A DNA stretch of 54,729 nt from Nostoc sp. CHAB 5834 (GTDB lineage: Bacteria; Cyanobacteriota; Cyanobacteriia; Cyanobacteriales; Nostocaceae), in the NCBI GenBank assembly GCA_020829485.1, contig JAIVFU010000034.1, positions 13,556-68,284 of the forward strand. Reading direction: 5' to 3'. Of this stretch, positions 51,459-54,729 are shown one piece after another. Every line of letters begins with the position of its first letter. The first letter of the stretch is position 1. A program made the position numbers and the translations under genes. Below the pieces are notes generated by a model. The model was not told the DNA's origin. It searched no databases and saw only the letters and a program-made list of their open reading frames with translations.

Positions 51459-52298
51459 ATGATGCCTGTACGTCAAACATTATCAAAGCCTGATATTCAA
51501 CTTTCTTACTTAGAGTGGAACCAAGGTCAAGAACCCTTACTGCTGTTACACGGCTTAGGCGACCATGCTGTAGTGTGGTCTAATTTAGGAGATTACTTAG
51601 TCGCAGACTACCACATAGTTGCACCAGATATGCGCGGACATGGGCAAAGTAGTAAGCCTGAGAGAGATTATAGCTTTGAAAGTGCGATCGCAGACCTCGA
51701 AGCACTCATGGATCATCTCGGATGGACATCTGCCCATATTGTCAGCCATTCGTGGACAGGTAAACTAGCCGCCATCTGGGCAAGGCAAAACCCAAAGCGT
51801 TTGCGGAGTATAATTCTAGTCGATCCAATTTTCATCTGGAAAATGCCCAGCCTTTTCAGGGTAACTTTTCCCATGCTGTATCGCTTCTTGCCTTTTCTCA
51901 AAAGCATGGGCCCCTTTGCCAGTTATGAAGAAGCCGAACAACAAGCACAGCAGTTAAAGCAATATCAAGGATGGAGTTCCTTCCAGCAGCAAGTCTTCCA
52001 AGCAGGAATAGAAAAAAAACTTGATGGTAGTTGGGGCAGCAAATTTACTATAGCCGCCCGCGACGGGATTTTTGAAGCAGTAATGCAAGTGCCTGGTTTT
52101 ACAATCCCCCTTGACACCCCTGCCATGTTCGTCCAGCCAGAAAAAGGATTGAACCGCCAAGATTGGCAAATTCAACCATACAAAACCCATCTTAAAAACT
52201 TACGCATCTGTCAAGTTCCTGGCAATCATTGGCCGTTTTTGACACAACCAGAGGCATTTAACCAAACTATAGCAGGTTTTTTGGCAGAACACAGATAG
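51459..52298 (+). CDS. Alpha/beta hydrolase with unusual nucleophile elbow
   Basis: 279 residues with the alpha/beta-hydrolase fold: LLLLHGLGDHAVVWSNLG (oxyanion HG), VAPDMRGHGQSSKP and, after the core, QVPGNHWPFL with the catalytic His. The nucleophile strand reads HIVSHSWTGKLAA, where the usual G-x-S-x-G is S-H-S-W-T: both elbow glycines are replaced although the Ser is kept. The canonical acid position (usually GEKD) reads QPEKG, so the third triad residue is not obvious. It may be a non-hydrolytic relative or use another acid. It starts ATGATG; GGTGG is the only ribosome site candidate. Confidence 0.85.
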   Translation: MMPVRQTLSKPDIQLSYLEWNQGQEPLLLLHGLGDHAVVWSNLGDYLVADYHIVAPDMRGHGQSSKPERDYSFESAIADLEALMDHLGWTSAHIVSHSWTGKLAAIWARQNPKRLRSIILVDPIFIWKMPSLFRVTFPMLYRFLPFLKSMGPFASYEEAEQQAQQLKQYQGWSSFQQQVFQAGIEKKLDGSWGSKFTIAARDGIFEAVMQVPGFTIPLDTPAMFVQPEKGLNRQDWQIQPYKTHLKNLRICQVPGNHWPFLTQPEAFNQTIAGFLAEHR

Positions 52299-52371
52299 AA
52301 AATCTCATAATTATTGGACGGGATTATCATACAGCAACAGAAGAATTAATAGGAGTGATGTCTAGCGAGAT

Positions 52372-52490
52372 TGGGCATGGGGCATTGGGCATTGGGCATT
52401 GGGCATTGGGCATTGCTTATTCCCCCATCTCCCCCATCTCCCCCATCTTCCTCATCTTCCTCATCTCCCCATTCCCCACTCCCCACTCTC
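52372..52490. repeat. Compound STRR before the second kinase gene
   Basis: GGGCATT heptamers (about 52372-52414) are followed by TCCCCCATC and TTCCTCATC nonamers (52420-52466) and CTCCCCA heptamers (about 52466-52487). An upstream ATG at 52355 would read through this DNA in frame, giving a low-complexity IGHWALGI/PISPISPIF leader, probably not a real part of the protein. Confidence 0.9.
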
Positions 52491-52495
52491 GACTC

Positions 52496-54220
52496 ATGAG
52501 CCTTTGTATCAATCCCGTTTGCCCTAAACCGAACCACCCGGATAATCATCAAAACCGCTTTTGTCAAAGTTGCGGTTCCCATTTGGAATTGCTAGGGCGT
52601 TATCGGGTAACGAGCCTGTTGAGTGACAAAACAGGGTTTAGTAAAGTTTATGAAGCTTATGAACAAGATACCCCTAAAATTCTCAAGATACTCAAAGAGG
52701 ATTTATCAAGCGACGCTAAAGCAGTAGAACTATTTCAGCAAGAAGTAACCGTATTAGGACACTTCTTCCATCCCGGCATTCCCAAAGAGGATGGTTACTT
52801 CCAATATCAAACCCGAAATGGTTTAGTGTTGCATTGCATTGCAATGGAAAAAATCGATGGGTACAACTTAGAACAATGGTTAAAGCAGCAGCAGAATTAT
52901 CCTATTTCGCAGGAACAAGCTATAGCCTGGTTAAAACAATTGGTAGAAATTTTGCATTTAGTGCATAGTAAACAGTATCTACATCGAGATATTAAGCCAT
53001 CTAATATCATGATTCGATCCCCCCTTGGTAAGGGCTGGGGGGATTTGGTACTGATTGATTTTGGCACCGCCACTGAAATTGATAGAACCTACCCAGACAA
53101 ACTCAACAACGGCGACGGGATGACAGCACTTATGTCATCTGGCTACAGCGCTCCAGAACAAATGAATGCTCAAGCAGTAGCGCAATCAGATTTCTTTGCC
53201 TTGGGGCGCACATTTGTATTTTTACTCACGGGATACCATCCCCTAGATATGTATGATATGCAGCAAAATTTATTGCACTGGCAAAATCATGCTATCCACA
53301 TCTCACCCTTACTATTGAATTTAATTGATTGGCTCACAGCACCGGATATAAAAAAGCGCCCTGCTAATGCTCAAGAGATTTTACAACGCCTAGAAGAAAT
53401 TGAAACCCAACTAATAGAAACTACTCCTGAAAATATTAATTTAGTAGGGGATTGTAAAATTGAGCAATTGCCACCACAAATTACTAAAACTTCATTTCCT
53501 CCACAAAAACAGCCAGAAGAAGTACCACTACTTAAATTTTTTGCAGCGTTGCTAGTGATATTAGGATTACTTAGTATAGTGGCTTTAGCAACACGGACAT
53601 CAAAATTTCCTGTAAGGCAAAATTATGGGCAATTCCCAGAAAAAAAAGGTAATATTGATTATTTTACTTATCAAGAAGGTAGGGATAGCCAGGGCAGGGT
53701 AGCCAAATTTAATATAGCTGTTTTATCAGTAGAATATAAATGGCTTGTAGGTAGCAATTTTCAAATTAAATATAATGATGAAATTATTAGTCTTGACCTT
53801 TTAAAGTTGAGCTTAGAACAAGAAGGTATACAGAATATAATGGAAGACCCTAGTGAGATTATTTCTGTAGGCACAGTTTCTTGTAAAGGTAATATAGAAG
53901 TTCAACAGCGAATGGCTCTAGAACGTTCCAAACAAATACAATTTTTAGTAAAAAAATTATTTATTAATACACCAAGTATCAAAGTTTATCGTATATTAAA
54001 TTTGGGACAATTTCAACGGAGTGATTGTCAGGCAAATCAGGATTTAACTAAATATCAGAGAAGTATTATAATCATTGGTGTTAAAAAACAATCACCAGGT
54101 GTAATTCTCGATGAAGCATTACGGAATAGGTTAGAAAAGAAACCTTTTGCTGATTTTAAGTTAGAAGATTATTCTTTGGGGACGGTAGAAAAGTTTAAGA
54201 CAATACCGAGTAATTTATAA
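52496..54220 (+). CDS. Eukaryotic-like Ser/Thr protein kinase with zinc-ribbon N-terminus
   Basis: 574 residues from ATG 52496. The N-terminus MSLC4INPVC9...FC23QSC26G is a four-Cys ribbon common in cyanobacterial kinases. The kinase domain (about 33-300) has a poor glycine loop (SDKTGFSKVY), Lys in PKILKIL, H163RDIKPSN with D165, and D188FG. Between N and DFG the protein has an unusual insert, RSPLGKGWGDLVLI, encoded by a CCCCCCTTGGTAAGGGCTGGGGGG-like stretch resembling a dispersed repeat. After a transmembrane helix near 345-368 comes an extracytoplasmic region (370-574) of unknown fold with no match I could name. It is preceded by an STRR array that would otherwise extend the frame. Confidence 0.88.
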   Translation: MSLCINPVCPKPNHPDNHQNRFCQSCGSHLELLGRYRVTSLLSDKTGFSKVYEAYEQDTPKILKILKEDLSSDAKAVELFQQEVTVLGHFFHPGIPKEDGYFQYQTRNGLVLHCIAMEKIDGYNLEQWLKQQQNYPISQEQAIAWLKQLVEILHLVHSKQYLHRDIKPSNIMIRSPLGKGWGDLVLIDFGTATEIDRTYPDKLNNGDGMTALMSSGYSAPEQMNAQAVAQSDFFALGRTFVFLLTGYHPLDMYDMQQNLLHWQNHAIHISPLLLNLIDWLTAPDIKKRPANAQEILQRLEEIETQLIETTPENINLVGDCKIEQLPPQITKTSFPPQKQPEEVPLLKFFAALLVILGLLSIVALATRTSKFPVRQNYGQFPEKKGNIDYFTYQEGRDSQGRVAKFNIAVLSVEYKWLVGSNFQIKYNDEIISLDLLKLSLEQEGIQNIMEDPSEIISVGTVSCKGNIEVQQRMALERSKQIQFLVKKLFINTPSIKVYRILNLGQFQRSDCQANQDLTKYQRSIIIIGVKKQSPGVILDEALRNRLEKKPFADFKLEDYSLGTVEKFKTIPSNL

Positions 54221-54314
54221 AATAAGAAGCAAAATACATCAGTGCATAGGCGTAACCCATCGTAGATATCGCCACTTTAGCCATAAACTACAACTATGCT
54301 TATCTACATCCCTT

Positions 54315-54626
54315 ATGCCTAAAGCAGCAGATATTAGCACCAAGCGATTAATCAGCCTCGCACCCGAAAATTGGGTAAAATGGGTAACACAAATTCCCGA
54401 TATTGTATGCGGAGAAATTATCAACTCCGAATTCCAGTGGATTAGCCGTGAGAGTGATGTCTTAGTCCGCGCTACCAGTCCCCAATATGGCGAATTTATC
54501 GTACTCAACGAGTTACAATTACGCTACAAACCTGAAATGCCCAAACGGATGCGGGCTTATGCAGCACTAGCTGAAGAAAAGTACAATTTGCCCACTTTTC
54601 CGGCAGCAATTCTCATTTTGAAATAA
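54315..54626 (+). CDS. Rpn/YadD-family nuclease-like protein, truncated
   Basis: 103 residues: MPKAADISTKRLISLAPENWVKWVTQIPD, SEFQWISRESDVLVRATSPQYGEFIVLNELQLRYKPEMPKRMRAYAALAEEKYNLP. This is the N-terminal part of a PD-(D/E)xK-type family (Rpn/YadD-like) widespread in cyanobacteria, where the usual length is about 250 or more residues. Here ELQLRYKP carries the ExQ active-site segment, but the frame stops at 54626 and the following 100 bases do not continue the family in any frame I could see. So it is either a short variant or a truncated, perhaps non-functional copy. Confidence 0.7.
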   Translation: MPKAADISTKRLISLAPENWVKWVTQIPDIVCGEIINSEFQWISRESDVLVRATSPQYGEFIVLNELQLRYKPEMPKRMRAYAALAEEKYNLPTFPAAILILK

Positions 54627-54729
54627 ATAGAGTATTAACCCCGATTTTGGAATTCAAAATGTAGTACAAAATAACTAGTTTTTCAGCTAAAGGCAATCGC
54701 TAAAAAACAATTGGGTCGAGGAATTAAGT

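Noticed and set aside
52355..52495. Upstream ATG extending the second kinase by 47 residues
   Set aside because: The extra residues are encoded by STRR DNA, whereas MSLCINPVCP at 52496 is the normal start of this kinase type.
52346..52582. Minus-strand frame at the start of the second kinase
   Set aside because: Generated by the compound STRR; low-complexity DEEDEEDGG and NAQCPMP repeats.

Overview
The window looks like chromosomal DNA of a filamentous, probably heterocyst-forming cyanobacterium (Nostoc/Anabaena type). The evidence is the very frequent HIP1 octamer GCGATCGC, the many heptanucleotide short tandem repeats (STRRs) and small inverted-repeat elements between genes, and the gene families: RppA/RppB two-component pair, Npun_R2821-type glycosyltransferases, GUN4-era style eukaryotic-like Ser/Thr kinases with a CxxxxC ribbon, and a DnaB split by two inteins. 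No tRNA, rRNA or CRISPR array was found.

Layout. 1-385: start of a Tat-exported repeat protein running off the left edge. 1605-7339: prs (PRPP synthase), then on the other strand a four-gene set: UbiA-type polyprenyl-phosphate phosphoribosyltransferase, YqeG-like HAD phosphatase, SMR-like small membrane protein and a GT-C glycosyltransferase. Together these could make, dephosphorylate, flip and use a lipid-linked pentose. 7671-11895: a Ser/Thr kinase with an extracytoplasmic Pro/Thr tail, bioD, and an M20 amidohydrolase whose frame has absorbed an STRR. 11980-21715: a long minus-strand glycan locus of eight genes: three tandem Npun_R2821-type glycosyltransferases, a GT10 fucosyltransferase-like gene, two GT4 genes, a GT8-like gene, and an ABC exporter that carries two HisKA-like helical hairpins at its C-terminus.

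22099-27857: gloB, rplI and dnaB (1372 aa, of which about 925 aa are two inteins with apparently intact LAGLIDADG motifs). 27925-32223: FKBP isomerase, a coiled-coil protein, a nonsense-mutated TIGR03792-like gene in a nest of repeats, a 2TM protein, a FAS1 protein and sfsA. 32510-35721: an AT-rich accessory stretch with a SAP-domain protein, a small ribbon-helix-helix-like protein, a ParB-like protein and a 2OG-Fe dioxygenase. 36177-45696: a TPR protein, rppB/rppA, a small membrane protein, and an RND adaptor/permease pair that the two-component system may control. 45915-49868: B12-binding radical SAM protein, an NAD(P)-dependent epimerase-like protein and hemE. 50423-54626: bestrophin-like channel, alpha/beta hydrolase with a degenerate nucleophile elbow, a second Ser/Thr kinase and a truncated Rpn/YadD-like gene.

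A striking property of the whole window is how far small repeats have entered or abutted genes: STRRs inside the M20 coding region, at the start codons of rppB and the GT10 gene, and just before the second kinase. Two MITE-like families occur twice each in the window (7389/35859 and 10161/45764), and several nested inverted-repeat elements occupy 29382-29760 and 40372-40803.
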